A stretch of DNA of 64,000 nucleotides from Giardia muris (GCA_006247105.1 CM016925.1:2356001-2420000); one strand, 5' to 3'; shown: positions 30,501 through 40,474, counted from the first letter of the stretch. Notes: a model not told the origin generated them from the letters alone. Program-made: numbers and translations.

Positions 30501-30604
30501 GAAAAAAGTTTCCACTATACTAATGCTCGATAGAAGAGTAAAAGGTAAGCTGACGGTGGAAGAAGATGACAATAAACTGATATCTCGCCCTGCAAGGATC
30601 AATA

Positions 30605-31912
30605 TTAAGTATTACTGCGAATTTCATTATCATGTGGATGCTGTTCTAGCCGCTCCCAATCGAGTCCTCGCCGTCTATGTCGGTTTATGAAGCGGAGGCT
30701 TCGAGGATCGAAGGTAGGAAGCGTATACATCGAATATTTGTAGAGAAGTTCAAGGATTCTGTTATGCGGTCTGAAATGTGGACGCTCAGGGATGTGAAGC
30801 CGGACACAGAATATTTCACCGGCATCGATATGGGCTTTCATCGCTTCAACTATGCGTGCGTGACGTCTCAATGCGTCTATGCGCGCGCGTTCGCAGAGAT
30901 CTTCATGAGACGCAAGTCCCGCCGCCATCATCATCTTTTTGACTGATTTGAGTGCTTCTGCAAAGGTGGACTGTTCCATACGAGCTTGATTGGCCGTGGA
31001 GAGATTTCGGTAGAATACTCGTAGCTTAGCCCGCTGAGTCCTCAAATATTCCAGACGGTCTTCGACCAGGTCTTGGACCGGAGGTATCTTAGTAAGTCTG
31101 AGTCCTTCTGATAAAGAGAATAGGCGTCGTTCTTTCCGATCATCTTTTGTGTCGTCCCGATTGAGGTTGGATTGAAGCATCTCTGCGGCACGAACATCCC
31201 AAGCCTCTTCAAGCACTCTATTGAGACCTAGGAAACCAACTTGCTTTGTTTTGGCTCCGGACTTTGGAGTCACAAGGTGCATCGAGTATGGGGCAAGTAA
31301 AGGAGGCCGCTTATACAAGTCCGAGTTCTGGGCTGCAGAATAGAAGGTGGTGTCATCGCGTTCCTCGTCGTGGCTAACACCTTGGCGTGGGAAGTAGCCA
31401 CCATCTATGGCCTGGCGGAAGCTCTTCTGAAACTCATCACTGTGCGCCTGGTAGCCCTCAGAGACGAGGATGCGAGATGGGATACCTGCGGAGGGCCCAA
31501 AGATCCCACCCATCCCAGCTATATTGGTAGAAAAGGGTGGCTCGAAACCTATTACCTGGATGTCCCCATCAAAGTCACGCATGGCCTGCGACCGCTCACG
31601 CACCGCCCGATCCAGCCGTTGAAGTGCTGTTCCATATCCTTCTCGATCCTGGAGATAATGGATCAATGGCTGGCCTTCGTAGATCTGCGCACTCGTCGCG
31701 CTCTCAAGGAGATTGGCATCACCAAGCGTTAGGCGGGAGGCCGGGAACCGGGGTGAACACTTGAAGCATGAGCGTAAGCTGAGGAGCTTCCGTTGCCGCA
31801 GAGTAATGGCTGCCTGAAGGAGCGAGCGTCGTTGGGCGATCTCATCTTTGCGCCGGTGAATGGTCCAGAGCTCCTGGACGAGGCCTGCGATGGCTTCACC
31901 ACTACGACTCAT
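30605..31912 (-). CDS. Hypothetical protein, 435 aa
   Basis: Not recognised. The N-terminal 45 residues are helical and basic, residues 130-190 carry a glycine-rich loop segment (AGMGGIFGPSAGIPS), and residues 255-370 are a long, charged, probably coiled-coil helix. No signal peptide or membrane segment. The ATG at 31912 is 29 bp from the divergent start of the next gene. It is the first core gene to the right of the inverted repeat, and its stop lies 104 bp outside the arm, so the repeat did not disrupt it. Confidence 0.8.
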   Translation of the reverse strand: MSRSGEAIAGLVQELWTIHRRKDEIAQRRSLLQAAITLRQRKLLSLRSCFKCSPRFPASRLTLGDANLLESATSAQIYEGQPLIHYLQDREGYGTALQRLDRAVRERSQAMRDFDGDIQVIGFEPPFSTNIAGMGGIFGPSAGIPSRILVSEGYQAHSDEFQKSFRQAIDGGYFPRQGVSHDEERDDTTFYSAAQNSDLYKRPPLLAPYSMHLVTPKSGAKTKQVGFLGLNRVLEEAWDVRAAEMLQSNLNRDDTKDDRKERRLFSLSEGLRLTKIPPVQDLVEDRLEYLRTQRAKLRVFYRNLSTANQARMEQSTFAEALKSVKKMMMAAGLASHEDLCERARIDALRRHARIVEAMKAHIDAGEIFCVRLHIPERPHFRPHNRILELLYKYSMYTLPTFDPRSLRFINRHRRRGLDWERLEQHPHDNEIRSNT

Positions 31913-31941
31913 CCCTTGTAAACTCGGAGACTTTATTGTTT
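31913..31941. promoter_or_regulatory. Short bidirectional promoter region
   Basis: 29 bp between divergent start codons, ending in an A/T-rich run (CTTTATTGTTT) directly before the plus-strand ATG. The minus-strand side is less A/T-rich (TTTACAAGGG before its ATG). Confidence 0.4.
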
Positions 31942-33357
31942 ATGACGACCGAGATCGAGGACGTCTCGTTGCTTTCCGAGGAGTTCCTCAAGCTAGGAAT
32001 GGATTCACGGGTACGAGCTGCCGTTGCGGAGCGCTTAAGTGCGAACACGGAGCAACTCCTAGTCGAGGCCGAAGAACTTGTTCGAAGGTCAATGGAAAAG
32101 GTTCTGGACCATTATGAGATACCTTTAGAGATAAGAGCAAATGCATTACGTGAAAGACTTACTATTTTACACTCTTTCGAGGTGGACATCAATGAGGCTC
32201 GTGACATGTTAGCTGGGAGTATGAGTTCTTTAAAAACGTACCAAAAGGAGGAGCATGATCTTAGGGTGTGTTATGAGGTAGAAGGGCTTCTTCAAGAATT
32301 ATCAATCTCCGAAGATGTTCTACGAAACGATTCAAGCCGGTTCATCATCGAATTACCAAGGATGGTAACGAGTTTATGTTCTCTTGAAGGAATTGATGAG
32401 GAGATATGTGGACCAGAATCGATGGAGTTATTGACTCAGCTCCAAACGTTTGTAACCAACCTTTGTTCGCATTGGTTAAACAGTTTTGATGATGCACTTT
32501 CTATTTTCGAGCATGAAGAAGTGCTCGTTGTGATACAGGAATGTTATCCTCAACGAGTATGCGAATATTTATCAGAAGCATTTCTTATACCATTCAAGAG
32601 CTTAATACCAGAGGAGGACCCAATAGACATTCTTCTTCGACTCGTACGGGCATTTGAGACGCTTTCAACAAGATCCGGAACGTGGTTCTTTGTATTGAAG
32701 GAAACACAACACTTCGATACGCTATTAGCCTTCTTACTCAAGCATGGGACTGAAATGGCATTGAAGGAGAGGTTGGAACGGGAGCTTTCACATGAGGGGT
32801 GTGCTGCGTTCTTATACCTTCTGAAGTTTGTTAACGCTCTATATAAGGCCTATAATAATCTAGGCATTTGTCCTCCTTCGACTCTATCAGAAGACTTAGA
32901 CCTAGAAAGATATGGTTGTATAGCATTGAAGAGCATCTTGAACTCTCTTTTGAGTATGAATGTACATACATCTGAACAATGGCTATCCATTTTGGGGCTT
33001 TTAACAAGACCACCAGAAGAAGTATATTCCTCCGGGAACGTGAAGTTCCCTGGGCTATTCATCCCTGCAATGGCATCACGGCTTCTTGAAGGCCTTCGTG
33101 AATGGCTTGAGATGAATGCAGAGCGATTAACCGTATGTAGAATTGAGCTTCAAAAGGCACTCGATCTCCTGATTCTGACCTTCCCAGAAACGATTTCAAC
33201 CTTGCCCTTCACTGAAATCTTCAAAACTGCAGGTACAACAGATGATATTGTCAAAGTGTATTTGATCGAACTACGAAAGACATGGATATCTTTTTCTACT
33301 TGGTTAACAACTGCTGTCGACCCCGGCACCGGAACGAGTCAAGTGTCAAAGCATTGA
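31942..33357 (+). CDS. Hypothetical alpha-helical protein, 471 aa
   Basis: Not recognised. The whole protein is helical, acidic and leucine-rich without membrane segments, which suggests a helical-repeat scaffold or tethering factor. That is only structural guesswork. The frame opens two codons earlier with TTG, but the first ATG (31942) follows an A/T-rich leader and is taken as the start. The stop TGA at 33355-33357 overlaps an in-frame ATG of the next gene. Confidence 0.8.
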   Translation: MTTEIEDVSLLSEEFLKLGMDSRVRAAVAERLSANTEQLLVEAEELVRRSMEKVLDHYEIPLEIRANALRERLTILHSFEVDINEARDMLAGSMSSLKTYQKEEHDLRVCYEVEGLLQELSISEDVLRNDSSRFIIELPRMVTSLCSLEGIDEEICGPESMELLTQLQTFVTNLCSHWLNSFDDALSIFEHEEVLVVIQECYPQRVCEYLSEAFLIPFKSLIPEEDPIDILLRLVRAFETLSTRSGTWFFVLKETQHFDTLLAFLLKHGTEMALKERLERELSHEGCAAFLYLLKFVNALYKAYNNLGICPPSTLSEDLDLERYGCIALKSILNSLLSMNVHTSEQWLSILGLLTRPPEEVYSSGNVKFPGLFIPAMASRLLEGLREWLEMNAERLTVCRIELQKALDLLILTFPETISTLPFTEIFKTAGTTDDIVKVYLIELRKTWISFSTWLTTAVDPGTGTSQVSKH

Positions 33358-33374
33358 TGGCAGGACAAAGAAAA

Positions 33375-33917
33375 ATGTCTGAAGACTGGGAAACCTTTGC
33401 AGAAGAACTTGCTAATGCCTTCGTTGACCTCAACAATGACATGACCTGCGAAAACCTCACTCGTGCCGCGGAGAAGATCGTTCAGCTGATAGACCTTCTT
33501 CAGATCGGGATTCTCAAGCTTGCCAAGTCGGACATTACCAATAACATGAAGAAGGTCGGGAAAAGTTCCGAGCTTCTTGAGAATCGCATCCCCTCCTGCC
33601 GTCGTGCAGCCTCCGGAGCCCTTTGGCTCGGAAATACCTTCGAGTTCATCAAGGAGCTAATGTTCCTCATAGTTGACACGAAATATGCGGATAAAAGCCC
33701 TGGAGAGATCGCACGCCTAGCGTATGAGAACACATTGAAGAAGTACCACAACGCAGCGACAAGCTGCATCTTCGCGGCCGGCTTCAAGACTCTTCCTAGT
33801 AGGGAGAAGTTCGAACAGCGCCTCGGAATCGTGTCGATGGACAACGTCCGCCCCAAGATCCACCGCTTCCATCATGAAGCCGACCGTGCCGTTGTGCGCA
33901 TCCGTAGTAGCCTCTGA
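33375..33917 (+). CDS. Glycolipid transfer protein (GLTP) domain protein
   Basis: From ATG 33375 the protein is 180 residues, a usual size for a single GLTP fold. Diagnostic parts are the central helix with LWLGNTFEFIKELMFLI (the family pattern is L-x-W-L-x-x-x-x-x-F-I-x) and the later block AYENTLKKYHNAATSCIF followed by LPSREKFEQRLG, which match the helices that line the glycolipid-headgroup and acyl-chain pocket. GLTP-fold proteins move glycosphingolipids or ceramide-1-phosphate between membranes. An ATG at 33357 overlapping the preceding stop (TGATG) is an alternative start. The one at 33375 is preferred for its A-rich leader (ACAAAGAAAA). Confidence 0.85.
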   Translation: MSEDWETFAEELANAFVDLNNDMTCENLTRAAEKIVQLIDLLQIGILKLAKSDITNNMKKVGKSSELLENRIPSCRRAASGALWLGNTFEFIKELMFLIVDTKYADKSPGEIARLAYENTLKKYHNAATSCIFAAGFKTLPSREKFEQRLGIVSMDNVRPKIHRFHHEADRAVVRIRSSL

Positions 33918-35564
33918 TCACTTCCAAAAGCTTAGCAACGACTTCGGACTTCTACCCCCATAACCCCTCTTCTTATTCAATGACTGCATAGTCTTGTCAC
34001 AATCGCGTACGTCCTCCGTGATGACGGTGAAGTCGACCGCCTGTGGAACGGCCTTGAACTGGGTGGGCTGCGGATTTGTAAGGCTTTCAAGAAGTTGATC
34101 TCGTAACGTCACGGCAAGGTCCTCAAGATTGATATCCCGGTTGGCAGTAGCTTGGTTCTGTGTAACTGTGGCATAAAGGCTTTGTAGGGTCGTCTGGAAC
34201 TGTAACATTTGCTCGGCAAAGTCTGGGCATGATGGATCTGGTGCATATAGAGCGGGTTGAGATTCTGTCTGACATGCACACGAGCCCTTATACTCCAGCT
34301 CTTCTTGCCCCAAATACGTCCGAAGGCGTCTTGCTTCTTCCTTTATCGTAGCTTCATCAATAGTTGTATCTGTATTCTCCAGAATAGAAATAAATCGACA
34401 GATTCTTCTTGTCAGATAGGATGGAATCCCTTCTATCACAGTCTCTTCCGACTCAATGTCGATGACGTCGTCGGTCTGTATTTCCTTATCAATGATCAAT
34501 ACGTTCTCGGTTTGTGATTCCATCTCAAGAGTGATCTTTGAGACTGCTAGATCACAGGGATATGGAACCTTCTCATCCACCTCATGGATAGGGGTTTCGA
34601 ACTCAAGTGCATCAATACCAAAGTCAACCAGTTCTGGCTTATAGTCTGCTTGCATGGAGAAATCAATAGTTTCCAGCACTTCCTTCATAGATTCCTCGGT
34701 TCTGGTTAAGGCCTCTCGTCGTGCATCTGCAAGGTCTTTCCGAACCCTACATACACTACTCTGAAGTTCTTCACAACGCCTGGAAAGGAGATCATAATCA
34801 CCACTTGTGAGTTCCGTCTGAACCCAGATTTCCACAGTTTCCACAGTTTCCACCTCGGCTTGGTGATCAGTAAATGGCTCGCAAGCATCTATGCCAACGT
34901 TAATGACATCCACGTCTGCAGAACGATTGGTTACCTTCGCCTGTAGAATCGAGTAGTCCGCCTCCAATGTAGCTGCTCGTGCTTCAAGAGCTGCAGAATG
35001 ACGTTCCTCAGCTTGGAGGGCTTGTCTAAGTACAGTGAGCTCCTCTCGTGCTTGGATCAGCTCAGTATCGGAATCCTTCTCAGACCCTTGGTGATACCCA
35101 TCAAGCTGGTCCTCCAAGGACTGTAACTCAGTAAAGAGGGCTGCGGAAGCCTCAGCAACACACCTGACAATAGCCTCAAGTCGAGCTACACTGTCCTCAG
35201 TCGCCAATAAACTCCGTATCGTGGCGGGTGATGCCGCTAAGCTCGTCTGTAGGGTATGTAAGAGTCGCCGCTCAACGGTAGAGAGAGCCCTGGCGTGTGC
35301 AGTGGAAACCGCACTCTCCAGTTCACGCTGCATCCGTGTCAATTGTTCCGCAAGCTGCCTATTCTGCTGGCGTAAGCTGGCCACCAGACTGTGTTGTGCT
35401 TGTTGAGCATCTTCAAGAAGGCCTCGTGCCGCCTCAGTCTCCAGAATTGCCTCTATGACCCTCTGGGGAGAAGGAGTGCCAAAGTGAGCAGCTAACCACC
35501 TGTACAGCTCTGGTTGTATGGCATCAGGAGCGCGCGCAGACGCGTCCGGCCGCCCAAAATCCAT
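33918..35564 (-). CDS. Coiled-coil protein with repeated QT[ED] motifs
   Basis: 548 residues. Positions about 45-110 and 150-220 are strong coiled coils. From about 240 onwards the protein becomes acidic and disordered-looking, with a series of short motifs built on Gln-Thr-acidic: WVQTELTS, ESQTENVL, EIQTDDVI and CACQTESQ. Such QT-centred motifs resemble the sites bound by dynein light chain LC8 and are common in basal-body and axonemal coiled-coil proteins, so a cytoskeletal role is a fair inference. A short tandem repeat (TTCCACAGT units, 34831-34852) encodes VETVETVE. Its stop TGA directly abuts the stop of the convergent GLTP gene. Confidence 0.85.
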   Translation of the reverse strand: MDFGRPDASARAPDAIQPELYRWLAAHFGTPSPQRVIEAILETEAARGLLEDAQQAQHSLVASLRQQNRQLAEQLTRMQRELESAVSTAHARALSTVERRLLHTLQTSLAASPATIRSLLATEDSVARLEAIVRCVAEASAALFTELQSLEDQLDGYHQGSEKDSDTELIQAREELTVLRQALQAEERHSAALEARAATLEADYSILQAKVTNRSADVDVINVGIDACEPFTDHQAEVETVETVEIWVQTELTSGDYDLLSRRCEELQSSVCRVRKDLADARREALTRTEESMKEVLETIDFSMQADYKPELVDFGIDALEFETPIHEVDEKVPYPCDLAVSKITLEMESQTENVLIIDKEIQTDDVIDIESEETVIEGIPSYLTRRICRFISILENTDTTIDEATIKEEARRLRTYLGQEELEYKGSCACQTESQPALYAPDPSCPDFAEQMLQFQTTLQSLYATVTQNQATANRDINLEDLAVTLRDQLLESLTNPQPTQFKAVPQAVDFTVITEDVRDCDKTMQSLNKKRGYGGRSPKSLLSFWK

Positions 35565-35567
35565 CTT

Positions 35568-37037
35568 TTATGTACACATCGCCTCGAGGTCCAAGCGCAG
35601 CTGGCTGATGTGTGCGGCGCAGTCAAGAAGGCGTTGGGTATCGAAGATCCCGCAAGCGTTTGCTTCAATACTGGTTCGAGTCTTCTCGGCGAGGTAGCAG
35701 AACAAGTCTGTCAGAATTGAGCCACAGGAGGCGTAAAGGCAGACCTCAGCGAAAAGGGGGGTTCCTCCTAAGCGATTCTGATAGATGAGACAGCTAAAGG
35801 CGAAGTCTTTAGGGACCGTTCTGCGTTGTTCTCGTCTTCTTCCAGATGCGGGGGAAAGGGTAAGGAAGGCCTTTTCGATCTCGGGCTTCCATCGTGTGGC
35901 CTGTTCTGAGATGCAAATGGCATGGTGAGTCAATGCATAATAATTGCCACCGGAGAGGGCACGTACCTGGCCAACGAGTTCGCGGGCAACGTTGACGATG
36001 GTCTTATGGGCTGAGAATGAGAGATGGAGCGATGCCAAGGAACCTCTTTGACCAGTGACGGAGAATGCAGAAGCTGGGCAATGAAGACAAATGTGGTTAA
36101 GAATATCGTCTTGTAAAAGGTGCAATATGACAAGCATTGCGTACACTGGGTAACTGTAGGTCTTGAGGCCTTCAAAGGAGGTAAGCATAGGGATCTCAGA
36201 TACACCTGATAAGTGTTGATACATGCTTTGTTCATGCTTCTGTAATAGCGTTGGCTCTGTCTCGACATCATCTTTATCATCCTTCTCATCACTTGTCTCG
36301 TCCTTGTTACTGGAAAACTTCCCACGAACACTTAAACCCAAGAACCGAATCAACGCACTCTTATCCTTGAAGGACGCTACGAGGTCCGGTTGAGTATATG
36401 GAAGGACGAGAACGCTAGCGGCCAGGCGGCATGCAATGCTACAAGTAAGGGTGTAATTGCAAAGCTCTAGAGTGGGTATACTAACCCAATCCTTACCAAG
36501 GAAAAGGACATGCATTTTGACGAGGTCTCTCAGTGCCGTTAGGACTGGGTTCAAAAGGCCCACAATACTATCTGTGGGATCACAAATGAACATGGTGTCG
36601 GTCGCTACTGGAAATTGTCGTCGAATATAATATAGAAGCGTGTAGATAAGTGCTAATGAGAGCCTATCAGAGGTCCTAACCTCGAGGATAGCCTTGTTCG
36701 GGAATTCGGCACTATTGATGAAGATATCTCTAGCTTGTGGATTCGTAATCCCATCGATGGTTCTTAATTCAAGAAAGTCTTCCGCGGTGATGGATAAGGA
36801 ATACTCCTTGACGGTGATGAAGCTGAGCCCTAACACCTTGGTCCCTTGACAAGTCGCCCGTTGATAAGCCGTACGGATCAGCTGTGGTCGAGGATCAATG
36901 AACACTCCACGATATCCGAGTGATGATCCAAAGGCTCGGCGAAAGAAATCACAACGCCCGTTGAGGGCGACCGTACGGGACATCAAGGCGCCCACAAAAA
37001 GAGCCTCCTGACCAAGCCAAATGATTGGTACTGACAT
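35568..37037 (-). CDS. Hypothetical protein, 489 aa
   Basis: Not recognised. Mixed alpha/beta character with hydrophobic strands, a GVFIDPR motif near residue 45, a highly charged Lys/Asp/Glu insert around residue 250 (SSNKDETSDEKDDKDD) and a helical C-terminal half. No signal peptide. The frame opens at TTG 37052, but the first ATG is at 37037 and is taken as the start. It ends 3 bp before the start codon of the downstream coiled-coil gene on the same strand. Confidence 0.8.
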   Translation of the reverse strand: MSVPIIWLGQEALFVGALMSRTVALNGRCDFFRRAFGSSLGYRGVFIDPRPQLIRTAYQRATCQGTKVLGLSFITVKEYSLSITAEDFLELRTIDGITNPQARDIFINSAEFPNKAILEVRTSDRLSLALIYTLLYYIRRQFPVATDTMFICDPTDSIVGLLNPVLTALRDLVKMHVLFLGKDWVSIPTLELCNYTLTCSIACRLAASVLVLPYTQPDLVASFKDKSALIRFLGLSVRGKFSSNKDETSDEKDDKDDVETEPTLLQKHEQSMYQHLSGVSEIPMLTSFEGLKTYSYPVYAMLVILHLLQDDILNHICLHCPASAFSVTGQRGSLASLHLSFSAHKTIVNVARELVGQVRALSGGNYYALTHHAICISEQATRWKPEIEKAFLTLSPASGRRREQRRTVPKDFAFSCLIYQNRLGGTPLFAEVCLYASCGSILTDLFCYLAEKTRTSIEANACGIFDTQRLLDCAAHISQLRLDLEAMCT

Positions 37038-37059
37038 CGTCAAATCTCCCAAAAAAAGT
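37038..37059. promoter_or_regulatory. Short bidirectional promoter region
   Basis: 22 bp between the divergent start codons of the 489-aa gene and the Cdc123 gene. On the plus strand it ends in CCCAAAAAAAGT just before the ATG, an A-run typical of Giardia starts. Confidence 0.4.
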
Positions 37060-38040
37060 ATGGAAAGCGGAAGGTCTGTCGATTACTCAAAGTTCCACTT
37101 CTGTAACTGGCCAGGGCCCATCCAGAGGTATGCGATTAAGCGGCAGACGATTCTCCTCTCCCCAGACGTCTGCAAGGATATCCTCAAGGATAGCACCATT
37201 CTCGATCCTTCAGTTCATCCACATCTTGATGCTCTTACAAAGCAGATTCCTCTGAAAGGTCCCACCTTCATAAAGGTCGATGGGGCCGCTCCCACAGACT
37301 GTGCCCATATAGTCGAGAAGATCTCTTGTGTGGTCCCACTCAATGTATTGATGCTTCTAAAGGTTTCCGAGAAGATCCGTCAGGAGGTGATGAACCCTGA
37401 TCATCTCCCTCTCACCAAGTTTGACAAGGAGCTACCCTTCGATCCTAGTAGGCCACATCACCTGTATTTAATGCCATATGAACGTCTTTGTAAGGCACTG
37501 GAATATAGGGTCTTTCTTAAGGACTACGTGGTGATCCTAATCTGTCCACGTTATCATTGTATCATCACTGACGTCACAGCCGATATCCTCAGGTTTGTTA
37601 ACGTCTTCCTTCTTGAACACATCAAGGGCTCGATGGGAACCCCGGATTTGATCATTGACTTGTATTGTGATGTCGATGATGGGATGTGCTCCTCAATCCT
37701 TCTCATCGACATGGAACCCTTGATCGATGATAGGGTTGATGAGGATACTTGTGTCCTTGGGAAGGATGCCTTGCTTGAACGCCTCAAGATTCCTCCTAAC
37801 GAGGTTAACCTGAATTACCTCTTCCAGAACCCGACGACGGAACGTTTGAATGCTATGCCAAAGTCCACCTACTTGAATAGCTTCCCATACGAGCTTACTC
37901 AGGGTATGCTTACGGGTACGATCACCGAGATTATTGGGAAGGTTCGGGAGATCGAAAGGAAGCAGAAGGCCGCCGAGCTCGAGAAGAGATTAACAACTGT
38001 TGCCATGGCATCCAATACTTCAGAATTCTTGAAGGTTTGA
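37060..38040 (+). CDS. Cdc123/D123 family eIF2 assembly factor
   Basis: 326 residues with the block order of Cdc123, an ATP-grasp-like protein that helps assemble the eIF2 translation-initiation complex: an N-terminal F-C-N-W ... ILLSPDVCKDIL segment, then GPTFIKVDGAAPTDCAHIV (the family's F-x-K-x-x-x-x-A-P-x-D), LEYRVFLKDYVVILICPRY (E-F-R-x-F-V) and DLIIDLYCDVDD ... LLIDMEP (D-x-Y ... L-I-D-x-x-P, the nucleotide and metal site). The open frame begins at ATG 37021, but that leaves an overlap with the divergent gene. The ATG at 37060 after the A-run is preferred. Confidence 0.85.
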   Translation: MESGRSVDYSKFHFCNWPGPIQRYAIKRQTILLSPDVCKDILKDSTILDPSVHPHLDALTKQIPLKGPTFIKVDGAAPTDCAHIVEKISCVVPLNVLMLLKVSEKIRQEVMNPDHLPLTKFDKELPFDPSRPHHLYLMPYERLCKALEYRVFLKDYVVILICPRYHCIITDVTADILRFVNVFLLEHIKGSMGTPDLIIDLYCDVDDGMCSSILLIDMEPLIDDRVDEDTCVLGKDALLERLKIPPNEVNLNYLFQNPTTERLNAMPKSTYLNSFPYELTQGMLTGTITEIIGKVREIERKQKAAELEKRLTTVAMASNTSEFLKV

Positions 38041-38138
38041 GGCCCTCGCATCGTTTAGACCCATATGGGAACCTTAACAGCTATCGTCTTGTCATTCTTC
38101 AGACATCGTTCGACTTGCTCAACAGTAAAAAGACTTAT

Positions 38139-40442
38139 ATGCGTGCCACTTGGCCCGTCAGGGGCGTGGCGCGTGACCCTTCCGGAGTCCTAGTCGAGGT
38201 CCTGGATATTGAGGACGCTCGTAAGATCATCGATCTTCTTGATACTGGTCCTTTCGAGGAGAACTTACTCTTCCCGAAGCGTCTTCATCTGGAAGACGTT
38301 GAGACGCTCGTACCCGTTACTGACATCATCACCTCCTCCTTTCTTGATCGGCTTCAACGCCCATCTTTTATCACCTCATATTTGAACTATTTGTACCTTT
38401 CCCATTCTAACAACATACTTCCTCTCAAACGGGTGATAATGAACGATGAGCAGTTATCCCTAAACACCCTCGATGTCCAACGCCTTCGGATTGATGCGGC
38501 ATTACTATTACGTCAACTTCCCAGACCAAGGCCATATCCACCCGGAAGTGACCAGTATCTCATTCACCTCTGCATTCAGAACATCCTAACAGCGCTCTCT
38601 CAGATCACTAGCATGTCAAGCTTGAGAAGGCACGTCTCCCACCCCAATACTTTCGGCATATCTGAACAGACTGGTAGACCCTTGATCACTACAATCAACC
38701 TCCTAACACATGCGCAGGAGGTGATCGGAGGCCCCGAAGAGATTTTTCGAGAGTCTTTTGCGCCATTATACGTTGGTTCCAGTTATATCTCGTCTCTTTC
38801 CTTCCAAGAGAACATGGAACTTTGTCCAATTCACTTCCTTGCAGCACTTAATGCTTTTGGAATGCTCGTATGGTACATAGCAGCATCCGCGCTCTCAAAG
38901 TTCATCCTTGCACGTAGCTTTGCCATCAACCTACGAGAAGCAACTCTATATCAAGTTCGTATGCATCATCGAAAACAAGTTCACTCAGTTAAAGCCGAGA
39001 TCGTACGCATCCGAGGTGTCCAAAAGAAGACTGCTAACATCATCACTCAGATTGAGGAATCATTAAGTCTCTTTCCCAATACTACAACCTCATTGAAACA
39101 ATCAATGAAAGAGATAGCAAGGAACATTGTCCAGAGACGTGAGGAGTCCCTTCATAGGAAACGACAATGGTCAGCCGCCATGTATGAGAGTAGACTCGCC
39201 TCTGAGCGCGCACAAGTCCAAATGCTTCATCTCACCATGGTACTCGAAGAGCTTAAGATGACACACGCCAAACTTCTGACTGAGAAGGACCGAAGGACTA
39301 AGATCAACAAGGACCAAAAGAAGGAACTGCAAAGCATTCGTGAGGGTTATGATGCGCATACGCAACAGCTTTTAAGGCATAGTAAGCGGGCAACGTTACT
39401 GACCACAGTCATTGAGACAGAGACAACACACCATACACGCCAGGTCTTACGGCATCAGGCTAATCAGAAGCGTACTGCCGAAACCCTTACCGCCGACCTT
39501 ATCAATATTGACCTAGATATAGGTAGGAGGATCTTCGAGACTACCCCTTCGGACGTATCCCGATGCATCTTAAGTTTTATCTCAGTCCTTTCGCAACAGC
39601 TGAACTTGACCTCTCTGGAGACAGACCATGACAGAGAACGGCTTTTGTCTTCGATCCGAAAGAACTTGAAGAGTCTTGAAACCATGGCTATGACCCTTCG
39701 GCATCTGCAGGTAGAGAAACCTCTTACGGTCCTAGTCGGGCGGGTACGACGGAGTAATTTGCCTATAGACTGCGACATGACCACCTTTATCCCACCCTCA
39801 CACAAAGCCACCCTAGCTGAACGATTGGATTGGATCTCAGCCCTTGACACATGCTTAGAGGCTTGTATGACTCACCTCTCCAGAACACAGAAAAAACGCG
39901 ATCCCACATCACTTCGAGTCGAGGTCGATATAGATACTGGGATTGAAGTTGAGACCGACCCGAGTACCCTCTTGGACACTTCGGGAGGGGTTTCAAATGA
40001 TGCTATCAAGCCTCAGATCTTCTTCTTGCCGCATACGAAACAACCCTTACGTTTTAGAGAGACGCCAAACACAGCCTCGGCTAGTCTATCAACTGCGGAG
40101 ACTCCATGTATTGAGAAGGAAAAGGGAATTAGTAGGCCGACAGTGCATTGGAGAATCGGGAGTACAGAGATGATATCGAGTGAGGAATCGATAACGGAAC
40201 AAGAGCAGGTTACGAATGTTAGCCCAACCTCAATTCCCACGGCCCTTGGCACAATCCCATTGACATCCACTTCAGATATTGAGGAGAAGGAGAAAGGAAA
40301 GGAGTTGATGGAGGATAAGAAGACAACGAATCTAACCTTCTTAGGACGACCTGTGTATTGGGACCCGGAGTATCCGCAAGCGAGAAGGTATGGAACTCTG
40401 TACGAGCACCTTCTCACCTCGTGCTTCTTTCTATGCTCATGA
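38139..40442 (+). CDS. Coiled-coil protein, 767 aa
   Basis: Not recognised beyond its structure. Residues about 280-480 are a long coiled coil, flanked by a helical N-terminal domain and an acidic, low-complexity C-terminal region ending in a conserved-looking WDPEYPQARRYGT segment. Size and layout suggest a cytoskeletal or basal-body protein. The frame is open back to 38037, but the first in-frame ATG is at 38139, after AAAAAGACTTAT. The 34 codons before it read like protein (for example YRLVILQTSFDLLN), so a non-ATG start or an unseen 5' exon should be considered. Confidence 0.8.
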   Translation: MRATWPVRGVARDPSGVLVEVLDIEDARKIIDLLDTGPFEENLLFPKRLHLEDVETLVPVTDIITSSFLDRLQRPSFITSYLNYLYLSHSNNILPLKRVIMNDEQLSLNTLDVQRLRIDAALLLRQLPRPRPYPPGSDQYLIHLCIQNILTALSQITSMSSLRRHVSHPNTFGISEQTGRPLITTINLLTHAQEVIGGPEEIFRESFAPLYVGSSYISSLSFQENMELCPIHFLAALNAFGMLVWYIAASALSKFILARSFAINLREATLYQVRMHHRKQVHSVKAEIVRIRGVQKKTANIITQIEESLSLFPNTTTSLKQSMKEIARNIVQRREESLHRKRQWSAAMYESRLASERAQVQMLHLTMVLEELKMTHAKLLTEKDRRTKINKDQKKELQSIREGYDAHTQQLLRHSKRATLLTTVIETETTHHTRQVLRHQANQKRTAETLTADLINIDLDIGRRIFETTPSDVSRCILSFISVLSQQLNLTSLETDHDRERLLSSIRKNLKSLETMAMTLRHLQVEKPLTVLVGRVRRSNLPIDCDMTTFIPPSHKATLAERLDWISALDTCLEACMTHLSRTQKKRDPTSLRVEVDIDTGIEVETDPSTLLDTSGGVSNDAIKPQIFFLPHTKQPLRFRETPNTASASLSTAETPCIEKEKGISRPTVHWRIGSTEMISSEESITEQEQVTNVSPTSIPTALGTIPLTSTSDIEEKEKGKELMEDKKTTNLTFLGRPVYWDPEYPQARRYGTLYEHLLTSCFFLCS

Positions 40443-40474
40443 TGAGAGCTCTTCTTTTAAGATAGAGTGAAAAG

